NCBI GenBank assembly: GCA_963677785.2
Contig: CAXXDH010000002.1
Coordinates: forward strand, 806,001-870,000
From: G963665495 sp963677785
Lineage (GTDB): Bacteria; Desulfobacterota; Desulfovibrionia; Desulfovibrionales; Desulfovibrionaceae
DNA length: 64,000 nucleotides
Direction of reading: 5' to 3'
The notes beneath the pieces are model-generated. The model had not been told where the DNA came from and did not search any database. It was given only the letters and a program-made list of their open reading frames with translations. Positions 36,376 through 44,915 of this stretch are shown here, one piece after another (position 1 is the stretch's first letter; each line of letters starts with the position of its first letter). The position numbers and the translations under genes are program-made.

Positions 36376-37748
36376 AGGCCTTGTCCTTTGCGTTTGAAGC
36401 TGCGGCAGTGTTCCGTAAACACGCGGGCCGCCGCAGGGTTGCTGCCGAAGTGAAGATGCGCGTAGGAGGCGAGAGTGTTGCGCTTTTGGAATCCGTGCGT
36501 ATCGGCCGGTTTCCCGTCAGCGCCAGAGGCCTTGTAGGCCTGCGCGGCCTCGACATCACTTCCGGCAAGTTGCGAATAATGAAATTCATGTCCGCGTATG
36601 TGTGATCCGGGCTCCCCCAGCAGGGTGTTTTTCGTAAAGGCAATGTCCCGGTATCCCAACGTCATGCCTGTTTTTCGTATCGTACTAGTCATAGCAAAGA
36701 TTCCACACATGGGAAAGCGTCCTCCCTGTTTGTCTTCGATACTTTCGCACAAATACATCAGGCCGCCGCATTCGGCGTATATCGGCCCTCCCGCCTGGGA
36801 AAATTTCCGCAAGCTCGTGAGAAGAGACGTATTGGCGGACAGTCGGGCGGCGTGCAGTTCGGGATAGCCGCCCCCCAGATAGATGCCCGACACTCCTTTT
36901 GGAAGCTCCTGGTCCTGCACGGGCGAAAAAAAGACAGGCTCGGCGCCCGCTTGCCGCAACAAGTGCAGATTTTCTTCGTAATAGAAACAAAAGGCCGCAT
37001 CCCTGGCCACGGCGATACGCACGTCCGCAGGTGGCAGGGGCGGATCAGGTGGATTGTCTGAAAAGGTTTCAGGCAATGCTTGAAGCAGTTTGTCCACGGG
37101 CAGGGCCGCTTCGAACCAGTCGGCCAGTGCGTCGAGCCTGCCGTTTTCCCAGTTCAGTTCGTCGGCCAGCACCAGCCCCAGATGACGCGACGGGGTCTGG
37201 AGCTGCGGCGTACGGGCCAGGCAGCCGAGCAGGGGAATATCAGGGACGGACTCCAGGGCTTCCTGGAGCAGCCGTTCGTGGCGTTGGCTGCCCACGTTGT
37301 TGCACAACATACCCGCCATACGCAGGGGCGGGTCGAAAAGCGCGAATCCTTTGGCCACAGCGGCCACGGAGCGGGCCATGCTGCGCGTATTGATGACAAG
37401 AATTGCGGGAATATCCAGCCATTTGGCCATTTCGGCAGAAGAACCCGCCTCATTGCGGCCGGAAGCTCCGTCAAAAACTCCCATGACGCCTTCGACCACA
37501 GCCAGGTCCATGTCCTGGCTGTTTCGTGCGAACAGTGCGCGGACGGTGGGTTTGTCCAGCATCCAGCCGTCCAGGTTATGGCTTGTCCGGCCCGTGACGG
37601 CCAGATGATGGCCCGGATCGATGAAGTCCGGCCCGACCTTGAAACCGCGAACCTGCAATCCGCGGCGTTTTGCGGCAGCCAGCAGACCGAGAGTCGCCAG
37701 GGTCTTGCCGGAACCGCTTTGGGTACCCGCGATCAGAACGGCCTTCAT
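36372..37748 (-). CDS. cbiA: Cobyrinic acid a,c-diamide synthase
   Basis: Amidates side chains a and c of cobyrinate with glutamine and ATP. The protein is 458 residues. The ATP-binding P-loop is IAGTQSGSGKTLATLGLL (residues 6-23) and VEGVMGVFDGASGRNEAGSSAEMA follows. The C-terminal class I glutaminase domain has GIYLGGGYPELHAA and the nucleophile Cys in YAECGGLMYLCES (about 327). ATGA overlaps link it to cbiL upstream and cbiET downstream. Confidence 0.94.
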   Translation of the reverse strand: MKAVLIAGTQSGSGKTLATLGLLAAAKRRGLQVRGFKVGPDFIDPGHHLAVTGRTSHNLDGWMLDKPTVRALFARNSQDMDLAVVEGVMGVFDGASGRNEAGSSAEMAKWLDIPAILVINTRSMARSVAAVAKGFALFDPPLRMAGMLCNNVGSQRHERLLQEALESVPDIPLLGCLARTPQLQTPSRHLGLVLADELNWENGRLDALADWFEAALPVDKLLQALPETFSDNPPDPPLPPADVRIAVARDAAFCFYYEENLHLLRQAGAEPVFFSPVQDQELPKGVSGIYLGGGYPELHAARLSANTSLLTSLRKFSQAGGPIYAECGGLMYLCESIEDKQGGRFPMCGIFAMTSTIRKTGMTLGYRDIAFTKNTLLGEPGSHIRGHEFHYSQLAGSDVEAAQAYKASGADGKPADTHGFQKRNTLASYAHLHFGSNPAAARVFTEHCRSFKRKGQGL

Positions 37749-38476
37749 TTTTCCTTGTCTTTGGCGATCAAAGGTTTTCCCAGCAGCAGCAGCGAGAGAT
37801 AGTGGGGAGTTTCCTGAATTTCATTGAAATCCCGGACAATGGCGGCGTCCTCATGGCCGATTTTGCTGGCGAACACCGCGCGGCTTGTTTGTCCGGATGT
37901 GTCCAGAACGGCGCGGATTTTCTCGAATCCCTTGTAACACTTGAGGATGATGCCGTTTTCAGCAAGCTGCAACTGTTGCTGCAGTTTTTCCGGGTCCGCG
38001 ACTCCGGAAAGCAGAATCAGGCTCTCGCCCGATTCGCAGAGCTGCGTATGGGATGTCGCCGCGGCTGCCTGAAACGAGGTGATGCCGGGTATGATTTCCA
38101 CCCGCAGATCAGGAAGGACCTCCGGTAGGGTTTGCAACAGGTAGCCGAAGGTAGAGTAGATCAACGGATCTCCCAGGGTGATGAATGCTGCGTCGGCGCC
38201 GGTACGCAGAAAATCGGCAACCTGGTGCGCGTTGGCTAGCCAAGCTTCATCGAGTTTTTGCTGGTCCCGGGTCATGGGAAAGCCCAACATGATGATTTTC
38301 GTTTCCGGTCCGATGTATTCTCTGACGATGTCCAGAGAACGCGAATAGTCGTTTTTTGTGGAGCAGGCGGCGTATACCACGGCCACTTTGCTCAAGGCAT
38401 TGGCCGCTTTGATGGTCAGCAGCTCGGGGTCACCCGGGCCCACCCCTATGCCGTAAAGGGTCCCTAGTTCAGTCAT
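37745..38476 (-). CDS. cbiL: Cobalt-factor II C20-methyltransferase
   Basis: The first SAM methylation after cobalt insertion. The protein is 243 residues from the ATG at 38476, with AAGGAG 7 bases upstream; longer in-frame starts lie inside the preceding gene. GTLYGIGVGPGDPELLTIKAANAL is the fold start, VAFITLGDPLIYSTFGYLLQTL-like residues (AAFITLGDPLIYSTFGYL) form the glycine-rich pocket, and IIPGITSFQAAAA is typical of CbiL/CobI. It overlaps the end of the binding-protein gene by 8 bases. Confidence 0.92.
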   Translation of the reverse strand: MTELGTLYGIGVGPGDPELLTIKAANALSKVAVVYAACSTKNDYSRSLDIVREYIGPETKIIMLGFPMTRDQQKLDEAWLANAHQVADFLRTGADAAFITLGDPLIYSTFGYLLQTLPEVLPDLRVEIIPGITSFQAAAATSHTQLCESGESLILLSGVADPEKLQQQLQLAENGIILKCYKGFEKIRAVLDTSGQTSRAVFASKIGHEDAAIVRDFNEIQETPHYLSLLLLGKPLIAKDKEK

Positions 38477-39422
38477 TGCCTTGCTCCTTGCTGTGCGGAA
38501 AAAGCTCCGGATGCAGGAGCGCCGCGAGTTTTTCCACGGCCAGGACATTGCGCGGACCGGGGCGGGAATAGATTTTTTCATCCACTACATACACTTTTCC
38601 GGATTGCACTGCGGAAATCGTCTGAAAATGAGGCCGGTCCCCGGGTTTGCTGAGTTCCGGATTCATGGGCCCGCGTTGCAGCAAATAGACATCCGGATTG
38701 AGTCCCAGCAGGGCCTCTTCATTCAAACGTACGAGTTTTTTATCGTTGTCGACGCAATTGCTGCCGCCTGCCCTGGCGATGATATCCGTCACTATGGAAT
38801 GTTTCCCCGCAGCCAGCAGATTGGGGTAGCGGACTTCGAAAAACACCCTGGGCTTTTGATCGGCGGCCGCTAGCTTTTCGGCCACAGCATCAAGACGTTC
38901 CTGCAGTGATTCCACCAGTGCAATGGCCTGCTGCTGTTCGCCGCAAAGAATGCCGATACGCCGGATAACGGAGAACAGACCGTCAAAGTCGGTGACGCGG
39001 AACACGGCCACGGGCAGATTGTGCTGCTGGAGCGTATCCACTATTTCCAAGGCCTTGGCGCGTCCTTCCATTTGCAGCACCAGGTCGGGATTGAGCCCCA
39101 GGATCAGCTCTGTGTTCGGGCGCATATGCGTACCCACAACCGGCTTGCTCTGCATCACGTCGGGGAACGTATCGGCTTTTGTCCGTCCAACAATGAGCGA
39201 ATCCAACCCCATGGCGGACAGGATTTCGGAAAAAGCCGCGTACAACGGCACGATGCGTTGCGCGGGCTGGTCCAGGGTAATGGTACGCCCCAGGTCGTCG
39301 ACAATGCTGACGTCGGCGTCAGCAATTGCAGGGAACGTACCTGGGAGCATGATCGCCAGGCACAAGATGACTTTGAGGTGCGCCCGTAACAGGATGCGGG
39401 TATATTTTGATAGGTGTTTCAT
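38469..39422 (-). CDS. ABC transporter periplasmic binding protein (BtuF/FepB type)
   Basis: 317 residues with an N-terminal signal sequence (about 1-34, cleavage near PAIADA). It has the two-lobed helical-backbone binding fold: RTITLDQPAQRIVPLYAAFSEILSAMGLDSLIVG begins the first lobe and LLGLNPDVYLLQRGPMN lies in the second. The position in a corrin operon behind a cobalamin riboswitch suggests capture of cobalamin, a cobinamide or a corrin precursor. Fe-siderophore or heme are alternatives that sequence alone does not exclude. Its 5' end overlaps the ATPase gene by 104 bases. Confidence 0.85.
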   Translation of the reverse strand: MKHLSKYTRILLRAHLKVILCLAIMLPGTFPAIADADVSIVDDLGRTITLDQPAQRIVPLYAAFSEILSAMGLDSLIVGRTKADTFPDVMQSKPVVGTHMRPNTELILGLNPDLVLQMEGRAKALEIVDTLQQHNLPVAVFRVTDFDGLFSVIRRIGILCGEQQQAIALVESLQERLDAVAEKLAAADQKPRVFFEVRYPNLLAAGKHSIVTDIIARAGGSNCVDNDKKLVRLNEEALLGLNPDVYLLQRGPMNPELSKPGDRPHFQTISAVQSGKVYVVDEKIYSRPGPRNVLAVEKLAALLHPELFPHSKEQGND

Positions 39423-40122
39423 AGATTTGTGTCAGGTTTTTTTCGGTGAAGACCTCGTGCGTCGGGCCGTCCAATACGAGCTTACCTTTTTTCAGAAACA
39501 GCAGTCTTTCGCAATAGAGCGCCGCGAGGTTGAGGTCGTGAATGGCGGAAAGAACGGTGACGCCTTGGGCATGGTACGTACGCAGTAGATCGTACACCGC
39601 GATTTTAGCCGCCACGTCCAGTCCGGATGCGGCTTCATCCAGCAGAAGGATGTCCGCTTCCTGGCAGAGCGCACGGGCAATCAGCACGCGCTGCAGTTCG
39701 CCGCCGGACAGTTCGCTGGTCATCCGCCCGGCAAAAGGCGCCGTATCCGTATCGCGCATGGCACGGTACGCCGCCTCCATGTCGTTACGGCCGTAGCCGA
39801 GCAGCGCCCGGACGTACGGGTAGCGCCCCATGAGTACGAGCGCCCGGACGTTGAGGTCGAAGGTTGTTTCAAAATGCTGTGGCACTGCGGCCAGGCTGCG
39901 GGCCCGTTCTCTGGGCCGCATCCTGGGGAGCTCCTTGCCGTTGACGGCAATGGAGCCGTCCACAAGCGGCAGCGCGCCGCTGAGAGCCAGAAGCAGGGTG
40001 GTTTTGCCGCTGCCGTTGGGGCCCAGCAAACCGGTCATTTCGCCCGGATCAAGAATAAAGCTCACGTGGCCCAGGACCTCTCGGTCGCCATAGGCGCAGG
40101 TTATCTGCTTCACCTCTATCAT
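39319..40122 (-). CDS. ABC transporter ATP-binding protein (BtuD/FecE type)
   Basis: 267 residues, a complete nucleotide-binding domain. Walker A is LLGPNGSGKTTLLLAL (residues 33-48), the Q-loop is AVPQHFETTF, the signature is SELSGGELQRVLIARAL (about 136-152), Walker B is ILLLDEAASGLD, and the switch His is in AIHDLNLAALY. The ATG at 40122 overlaps the permease stop as ATGA. The C-terminal tail (HLVPGDHAPRYVPCNC) runs 104 bases into the binding-protein gene, an unusually long overlap. Confidence 0.92.
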   Translation of the reverse strand: MIEVKQITCAYGDREVLGHVSFILDPGEMTGLLGPNGSGKTTLLLALSGALPLVDGSIAVNGKELPRMRPRERARSLAAVPQHFETTFDLNVRALVLMGRYPYVRALLGYGRNDMEAAYRAMRDTDTAPFAGRMTSELSGGELQRVLIARALCQEADILLLDEAASGLDVAAKIAVYDLLRTYHAQGVTVLSAIHDLNLAALYCERLLFLKKGKLVLDGPTHEVFTEKNLTQIYETPIKIYPHPVTGAPQSHLVPGDHAPRYVPCNC

Positions 40123-41210
40123 ACGGACGCTCCTCTGGCGCGCCTGGCCAGGATAAGGCAGAAAAACGGTCCGCCCAAGAGGGCTGTGACGACTCCGGCG
40201 GGAAGTTCCATGCCTCCGGAGAGGATGCTGCGCGCCAGGACATCCGCCCAGAGCAGCAAAATACCGCCCGTGAGTGCGGAAAGCAACAGCAGCGGACGGT
40301 GTTCCGAGCCGAGAACCTGCCGGACCAGGTGCGGTACGATGAGTCCCACAAACCCGATGATGCCGGAAACGGCCACGCACGCGCCGGCCAGGAGGCTGGC
40401 CGCCGAGAGCAGGCGCAGCCGGACCCGTGCCGCGTTCATGCCCAGCTGCTGTGCCTGAATGTCTCCAAGCATCAGGATATCCAGTTCGCGCGCATACAAA
40501 AAGATCACGAACGTGCCAAGGACTGCGTACGGAAGAAACAACAGCACTTCATTCCAGCCCCGGCCCTGGAAACTGCCCATGAGCCAGAAGACGATACCTG
40601 CCGCGGATTCTTCATCCAGCGCTTTAAGCAGGGATATCAGCGCGGACAAGAACGTGGCGACCACGATACCGGCAAGAACCAGGGTATCGCGGCGCAGACC
40701 GCCCTGCAGGGAGCCGAGCATCAAGACGGCGGCCAAAGCTCCCAGCGCGCCCAGCAGCGCGGCAACGGGCAGCATGGCGGCCCCGAAAAACTGCAGCCAC
40801 CAGGCCGTGCCGTGCCCGGCAAGAAACAGCAGCAACGAAGCGCCGAAAGCCGCTCCGCTGGAAACGCCGATGGTGAACGGGTCCGCCAGCGGATTGCGCA
40901 GCAGTCCCTGAAATGCGGCCCCGGAGACAGCCAACCCCGCCCCCACCAGCCAGGACAGGCAGACGCGGCTCAGCCGCAGGTCCAGCACCACAACGCTCCA
41001 GGTGGAGTCGGCAGGCGCAGGAGAAAGACCGATGACCGAGCCCAGAATCCGCAATACCTCATGGATTGGAATTTCCAGAGGGCCGGGAAGGCAGGCCAGG
41101 ACAATGGAAGCAAGGCTCAGGCAAAGCAAGGCGGCGGCGCAGATCAGGCTGCGCCGCCCCGTAAAGAGATAACAGGAATACTCGGCCTGCAGGGCCGCAG
41201 GTCGGTTCAT
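40119..41210 (-). CDS. ABC transporter permease (BtuC/FecCD type)
   Basis: 363 residues with about ten membrane helices of the FecCD family. LRLSRVCLSWLVGAGLAVSGAAFQGLLRNPLADPFTIGVSSGAAFGASL (about residues 73-120) is the strongly conserved second-helix region. VSGIIGFVGLIVPHLVRQVLGSEHRPLL (about 288-315) is the other signature. It dimerises with the ATPase and imports the ligand of the binding protein. The start overlaps cbiK by 4 bases. Confidence 0.92.
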   Translation of the reverse strand: MNRPAALQAEYSCYLFTGRRSLICAAALLCLSLASIVLACLPGPLEIPIHEVLRILGSVIGLSPAPADSTWSVVVLDLRLSRVCLSWLVGAGLAVSGAAFQGLLRNPLADPFTIGVSSGAAFGASLLLFLAGHGTAWWLQFFGAAMLPVAALLGALGALAAVLMLGSLQGGLRRDTLVLAGIVVATFLSALISLLKALDEESAAGIVFWLMGSFQGRGWNEVLLFLPYAVLGTFVIFLYARELDILMLGDIQAQQLGMNAARVRLRLLSAASLLAGACVAVSGIIGFVGLIVPHLVRQVLGSEHRPLLLLSALTGGILLLWADVLARSILSGGMELPAGVVTALLGGPFFCLILARRARGASV

Positions 41211-42109
41211 TCCGCGTTTTTAAAGTGCGCGAACGCGTTTTTGAGATGGTCTATCCAGATGGATGCCACATTGTCGCGAGAGCCCATGCCGATGAGTACG
41301 GGGGTGGTTTCCATATTCTTTTTCGTCAGAATACTTTTCCAGGAGTCGTCCTCGTCTCCGGCCATGTCGTTGTGCGCATGGTCGCCGGCAACAGCCATGA
41401 GCGGAATAAGATACGCTTTTTTGAGGCCTTTTGCCTGCATGTCCGAGATGACGTCTTCCAGGGTGGGCGTGCCTTCAACTGTGCCGACAAAGACATTGGG
41501 ATCCTTGCGGCTCAAGAAGTACTGCAAGCCGGGGTAGTAAATATTTCCCGGGTGTTCAGTGCCGTGTCCCATGAGGATGACGGCTTCGTTCGGTTTGCGT
41601 TCCTTGGGGGGAATTTCAAGAATGGCATCACGTACGGCCAGCATGTCTTCCGTGGAGGCCATGAGCGGATAGCCGACGATGACGCGTTTCATGCCTTTGG
41701 GCATGTTGGAGAAACGGTGCACCGTATTGATGAGGTTGTGGTATTCCTCGCCAGGGATGGAGTACAGCGGCTGCACCGCTACGTGCGTGAAGTTTTCGTC
41801 AGCCATTTTGGCCAGGGCCTCTGCAGGAGAATCAACGTGTTGTCCTTGCTTGGCCAGTTTGTGGCGGATTTTTTTGGAGGAATAGGCCCAGCGAATGGGG
41901 GTATCCGGAAAAGCCTTTTGCGCCAGTTTTTCGATGTTTTTCAACGCATCGGCAGCCCCAGGAACCGATGTGCCGAAACCGACAAGCAGGATGCCTTTTT
42001 TGACCGGCCGCTTGTCTCCATGGGCCATGGCCGGGGCGGCGCCCAGACAGACACAGAGCAGTAAGAGTGGAAGTAAAAGCAAGAAGCGAACGCATACCTT
42101 CTGGTTCAT
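41207..42109 (-). CDS. cbiK: Sirohydrochlorin cobaltochelatase, periplasmic form
   Basis: Inserts Co2+ into sirohydrochlorin, the committing step of the anaerobic corrin route. The protein is 300 residues. A clear signal peptide (MNQKVCVRFLLLLPLLLLCVCLGAAPAMA) predicts export, like the periplasmic CbiK described from Desulfovibrio. The CbiK fold starts at GILLVGFGTSVPGAADAL. The metal-site His are in VILMGHGTEHPGN (about residue 175) and VAGDHAHNDMAGDEDD (about 235). GGAGGG upstream fixes the ATG at 42109. As first gene behind the riboswitch, it sits next to an importer, which may carry the product inward (inference). Confidence 0.94.
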   Translation of the reverse strand: MNQKVCVRFLLLLPLLLLCVCLGAAPAMAHGDKRPVKKGILLVGFGTSVPGAADALKNIEKLAQKAFPDTPIRWAYSSKKIRHKLAKQGQHVDSPAEALAKMADENFTHVAVQPLYSIPGEEYHNLINTVHRFSNMPKGMKRVIVGYPLMASTEDMLAVRDAILEIPPKERKPNEAVILMGHGTEHPGNIYYPGLQYFLSRKDPNVFVGTVEGTPTLEDVISDMQAKGLKKAYLIPLMAVAGDHAHNDMAGDEDDSWKSILTKKNMETTPVLIGMGSRDNVASIWIDHLKNAFAHFKNAE

Positions 42110-42154
42110 GAAAGAACCCTCCGAATAGGCTTCGGGCCTGAAAATCAAAAGGAA

Positions 42155-42396
42155 CAAAAAAAGCCCTTCCCGCAACTGTGGGAAGGGTACCCGTATTTGT
42201 CCCTCAACTGTCCGGACCGGCAAAGCCCGCGTTGCCGCCGGATATCCCCTAAGCTCCAATCAGGCAGGTCTTCCGGCTTGCTCCATCCGTCTCCCTGCCT
42301 TCCCAGGCGTACAGCCCAGTGACCTTTCATGGGAGGGACTCATTCGGAGCATACGGCGGCGGGACCGCTCCCGGTTCGCACGGGATTCCCTATTAA
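42155..42396 (-). promoter_or_regulatory. Cobalamin riboswitch with terminator platform
   Basis: Read on the minus strand, the aptamer begins with TTAATAGGGAA (42396-42386). It continues with GTGCGAACCGGGAGC, GTCACTGGG, CTGGGAAGGC and the B12-box-like AGCCGGAAGACCTGCC (ending at 42263), the conserved order of the cobalamin aptamer. Downstream, CCCTTCCC (42187-42180) pairs with GGGAAGGG (42171-42164), followed by seven Ts (42162-42156), a terminator just before cbiK. Cobalamin binding is expected to favour the terminator and shut down synthesis and uptake. Confidence 0.95.
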
Positions 42397-42421
42397 GCAA
42401 TTTTTTACACCTGATCACTAG

Positions 42422-42450
42422 GCAATAAACCGACGGTGAAAATGTGTCAA
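42422..42450 (-). promoter_or_regulatory. Candidate promoter of the cobalamin operon
   Basis: On the minus strand TTGACA (42450-42445) is followed after 17 bases by TATTGC (42427-42422). It ends about 25 bases before the aptamer. The -35 is perfect and the -10 poor. It lies just after the end of the upstream formate dehydrogenase operon (stop at 42469). Confidence 0.4.
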
Positions 42451-42468
42451 TTATCAGTGAAAAAAAAG

Positions 42469-42954
42469 TCAGTTAGGAACAAGTGATTCAAAAAGCGCCT
42501 GAAGCTGCGCATTGTTTATTGCTCCTTGGAGTCTTTCAACTTTTTGCCCCGGGCGCAATAACAGGAACAGAGGCACGTTAATCGCGTTCAGCGCCTTGAT
42601 GCCTTTTTCTCCGACCCAATAGAAGGGAAAGTCCACCGGATGATTTTGCAGAAGCCTTTTCATGGCGGCCGGGTTGAAATCCAGGCTCAAACCGACAACG
42701 GCAATGCCTTTGGTCCGGTACTTTTTTGAAAAAGTGTTGATTCGGGGGAGTTCCTCCACGCAGGGACCGCACCAGGAGGCCATGACGACAACCAGGGTCG
42801 GCTCTGGGCGGGAATCGAGGAATGCCTGCAGCTGCTCGGGAGCGAGTGTTGGAAGCGCGTTATCCGCCCGGGCAATCGAGAGACAGCCGACTAATAACGC
42901 TGCGGCCAGCAGTAAACAGCTACCTGACCGGGCTGGCCGTTTTATGCCCCGCAT
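42469..42954 (-). CDS. Exported TlpA/ResA-like thioredoxin
   Basis: 161 residues with a signal peptide or lipoprotein-like leader (LLLAAALLVGCLSIARA). The redox-active site is WCGPC in VVVMASWCGPCVEELPRI (about residues 58-75), followed by IAVVGLSLDFNPAAMKRLL and the cis-Pro region NVPLFLLLRPG. It should act as a periplasmic thiol-disulfide oxidoreductase, probably reducing. GGAG 6 bases upstream fixes the ATG at 42954, one base after the peroxiredoxin stop. Last gene of the fdhAB operon. Confidence 0.85.
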   Translation of the reverse strand: MRGIKRPARSGSCLLLAAALLVGCLSIARADNALPTLAPEQLQAFLDSRPEPTLVVVMASWCGPCVEELPRINTFSKKYRTKGIAVVGLSLDFNPAAMKRLLQNHPVDFPFYWVGEKGIKALNAINVPLFLLLRPGQKVERLQGAINNAQLQALFESLVPN

Positions 42955-42955
42955 C

Positions 42956-43540
42956 TCACTCCAACCTTTCAAGCTGCTGCATGATATCCTCAAGCCGCGG
43001 ACGTTCGTTGATGTCGTGAACATCGACATAACGGATGACGCCTTGCTTATCGATCAGAATCAGTGCGCGTTCGGCCGTGCCGTTGGTGCGGAGCAGTCCG
43101 AAGGTTTGGGCCACTTTTCCGTGCGGCCAGAAATCCGACAGCACCGGAAACCACAGTCCGCCCATGGTATGCGTCCAGGCGTAGAGCGTCGGCAGGTTGT
43201 CCGTGGAAATACCCAATATGACGGTGTCGTGCGCATCAAAAAGCTCTTTGGCGATGTTGTAGCCCGGCCATTGTTTGGAGCAGACAGGGGTCCAGGCAGC
43301 GGGCACGAATGAAATCAGAACGTTTTTTTTGCCCAGGTAGTCACGTGGTGAAACGCTCTTGCCGTCAATGGACTTCAGGGAAAAGTCCGGCGCCTTGTCG
43401 CCGGCACGGACGCAGCAATGGCTGTCCGTGGGGGGCAGTGCGCCCTGCGAATAGATTTCATCCTGGGGGATGGCCGCCTGGAGCGGACTGGCCAGAACAA
43501 GACAACACAAGACGATCAAAATGGTATAGCTAGCTTTCAT
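42956..43540 (-). CDS. Exported peroxiredoxin (AhpC/TSA family)
   Basis: 194 residues with a signal peptide (MKASYTILIVLCCLVLASPLQA). The peroxidatic site PAAWTPVCSKQWPGY (about residues 92-106) has the full PxxxTxxC motif. KAPDFSLKSIDGKSVSPRDYLGKKNVLISF is the family start. There is an extra Cys pair, SHCCVRAGD, before the fold. It should reduce hydrogen peroxide or organic peroxide in the periplasm. It lies between two thioredoxin-like genes (gaps of 9 and 1 bases) that could recycle it, downstream of formate dehydrogenase. Confidence 0.85.
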   Translation of the reverse strand: MKASYTILIVLCCLVLASPLQAAIPQDEIYSQGALPPTDSHCCVRAGDKAPDFSLKSIDGKSVSPRDYLGKKNVLISFVPAAWTPVCSKQWPGYNIAKELFDAHDTVILGISTDNLPTLYAWTHTMGGLWFPVLSDFWPHGKVAQTFGLLRTNGTAERALILIDKQGVIRYVDVHDINERPRLEDIMQQLERLE

Positions 43541-43549
43541 AGGATGAAC

Positions 43550-44113
43550 TCAGCCCGCAAGGTCGGCTTTTTGCAGCAAAAGGTTGAAGAACGATTCCGG
43601 ATTTTCGAATTTGCCGCTGTGCGTGTAGAGCGTTTTAAGCGTGCCGCTTGCGTTTTTTTGCAGCAGCAGGAAATAAGGCGTGCCGTCGGCTCCGCTGGAA
43701 TTGTAAAACTGCAGTTCCGGATCCGCCAGCAGGGCAAAGGGGATGGCGTATTTTTTGCGGAAAAAATCGACTTCGTAGCGCGAATTGTCCGCTCCCGCGC
43801 CCACCAGCAGAAAACGACCGGCGGCAGGGGATTTTTGAATGAGCTCGTACAGCGTATTGACGTTCGGGGCCGCGCCCTGGCAAATCGGGCAGTACATGCT
43901 GAAGATTTCCACCAGAATGAATTCGCCGTCCAGGTCGGCCAGGGATGCGTGATAGTCTTTGTTGCAGCCGCCGGTGAGCTGGCAATCCTGTTCGGAACCC
44001 AGCAGGGGAATGTTTGCAAACGCGGCGGGCTCCGCACTCCAGACAACGGAACCTCCCGTGAATAAACACGCGAACAACAAACAACAAATGGCCGCAACCG
44101 GGAAGCGCTTCAT
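43550..44113 (-). CDS. Exported thioredoxin-like protein with CPIC site
   Basis: 187 residues with a signal peptide (MKRFPVAAICCLLFACLFTGGSVVWSA). The active-site region EIFSMYCPICQGAAPNVNTLYELI (about residues 70-93) carries CPIC instead of CGPC, and the conserved cis-Pro lies in GADGTPYFLLLQK. A second cysteine pair (DCQLTGGC, about 43-50) precedes the fold. The CPIC dipeptide suggests a redox potential different from thioredoxin, but direction cannot be read from sequence. It starts 72 bases after fdhB on the same strand. Confidence 0.78.
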   Translation of the reverse strand: MKRFPVAAICCLLFACLFTGGSVVWSAEPAAFANIPLLGSEQDCQLTGGCNKDYHASLADLDGEFILVEIFSMYCPICQGAAPNVNTLYELIQKSPAAGRFLLVGAGADNSRYEVDFFRKKYAIPFALLADPELQFYNSSGADGTPYFLLLQKNASGTLKTLYTHSGKFENPESFFNLLLQKADLAG

Positions 44114-44185
44114 AAAAACTCCATTGGGAACCGGGACCGCAGCTCAAAAAGAGCCTGCGGCCCCGGCATGTTTAGTGGTTCAGCA

Positions 44186-44905
44186 TTATCCGCCAAGCAC
44201 TTTGAGCGGTCGCGCAAGCGTGGCGAACAGAGTCCTGCGGTTCAGCGGGCCGGTCGGGCTCGCGTCCGCGGTGACGTATTCGTAATAATCCTTCGGATCG
44301 TAGGCGCACAGGTAGATGACCCGTACGTCGTCTTTGTCCACAAGAGTGGCTTTGGGCCATTTCTTTTTGGCTTCTGCCAGGGCCTGTTCGGCTTTGGCCA
44401 GAATGTCCTCGCGGTCGCCGAAGCTCATGGCGCCCGTGGGGCAGGTCTGTACGCAGGCCGGGAGCAGGCCGTTCTGGACGCGGTCCAGGCACATGTCGCA
44501 TTTGGCGAACATGCTGCCGTCCTTTTGTTTGCGCGGGATGTTGTACGGACAGGAATCCAGCGCGGTTTCGAAGTCGTCTTCCGCGGTCTTGGCCGTATAG
44601 ACCACCGCACCCGTTGCTTCGTCGTGGATCATGGCGCCTTCCACGTCGGAAGTGAGTACGCAGGGCGGATCAATGCAATGACGGCACTGTTCCGGAAAGA
44701 ACAGCCAGTTCAGTTTGCCGTCGATGATACCTTCCTTGAAGCGGACGAGTTTGTAGGTGTTGTACGAGAGGTCCTGCGGATTCTGGTGCGAGCCCAGATT
44801 CCTGGTTTCTTCCGCCGGCAGGCCGTGCCATTGTTTGCAGGCTACCTGGCAGCCCCGGCAGGCCGTGCATTTCGTCAGATCGATCAAGAAGCTTTTTCCT
44901 GACAT
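44186..44905 (-). CDS. fdhB: Formate dehydrogenase beta subunit (four [4Fe-4S])
   Basis: 239 residues of ferredoxin-like electron-transfer subunit. Four cysteine clusters are visible: CTACRGCQVACKQW (about residues 12-25), CRHCIDPPC (about 74), the CPYNIP group (about 117) and CDMCLDRVQNGLLPACVQTC. No signal peptide is present, so it is exported with FdhA by the Tat system. AAGGAGG precedes the ATG. It follows fdhA by 10 bases. No gamma subunit or cytochrome c is next to it, as in soluble periplasmic FdhAB that pass electrons to type I cytochrome c3. Confidence 0.95.
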   Translation of the reverse strand: MSGKSFLIDLTKCTACRGCQVACKQWHGLPAEETRNLGSHQNPQDLSYNTYKLVRFKEGIIDGKLNWLFFPEQCRHCIDPPCVLTSDVEGAMIHDEATGAVVYTAKTAEDDFETALDSCPYNIPRKQKDGSMFAKCDMCLDRVQNGLLPACVQTCPTGAMSFGDREDILAKAEQALAEAKKKWPKATLVDKDDVRVIYLCAYDPKDYYEYVTADASPTGPLNRRTLFATLARPLKVLGG

Positions 44906-44915
44906 TATCGCCTCC

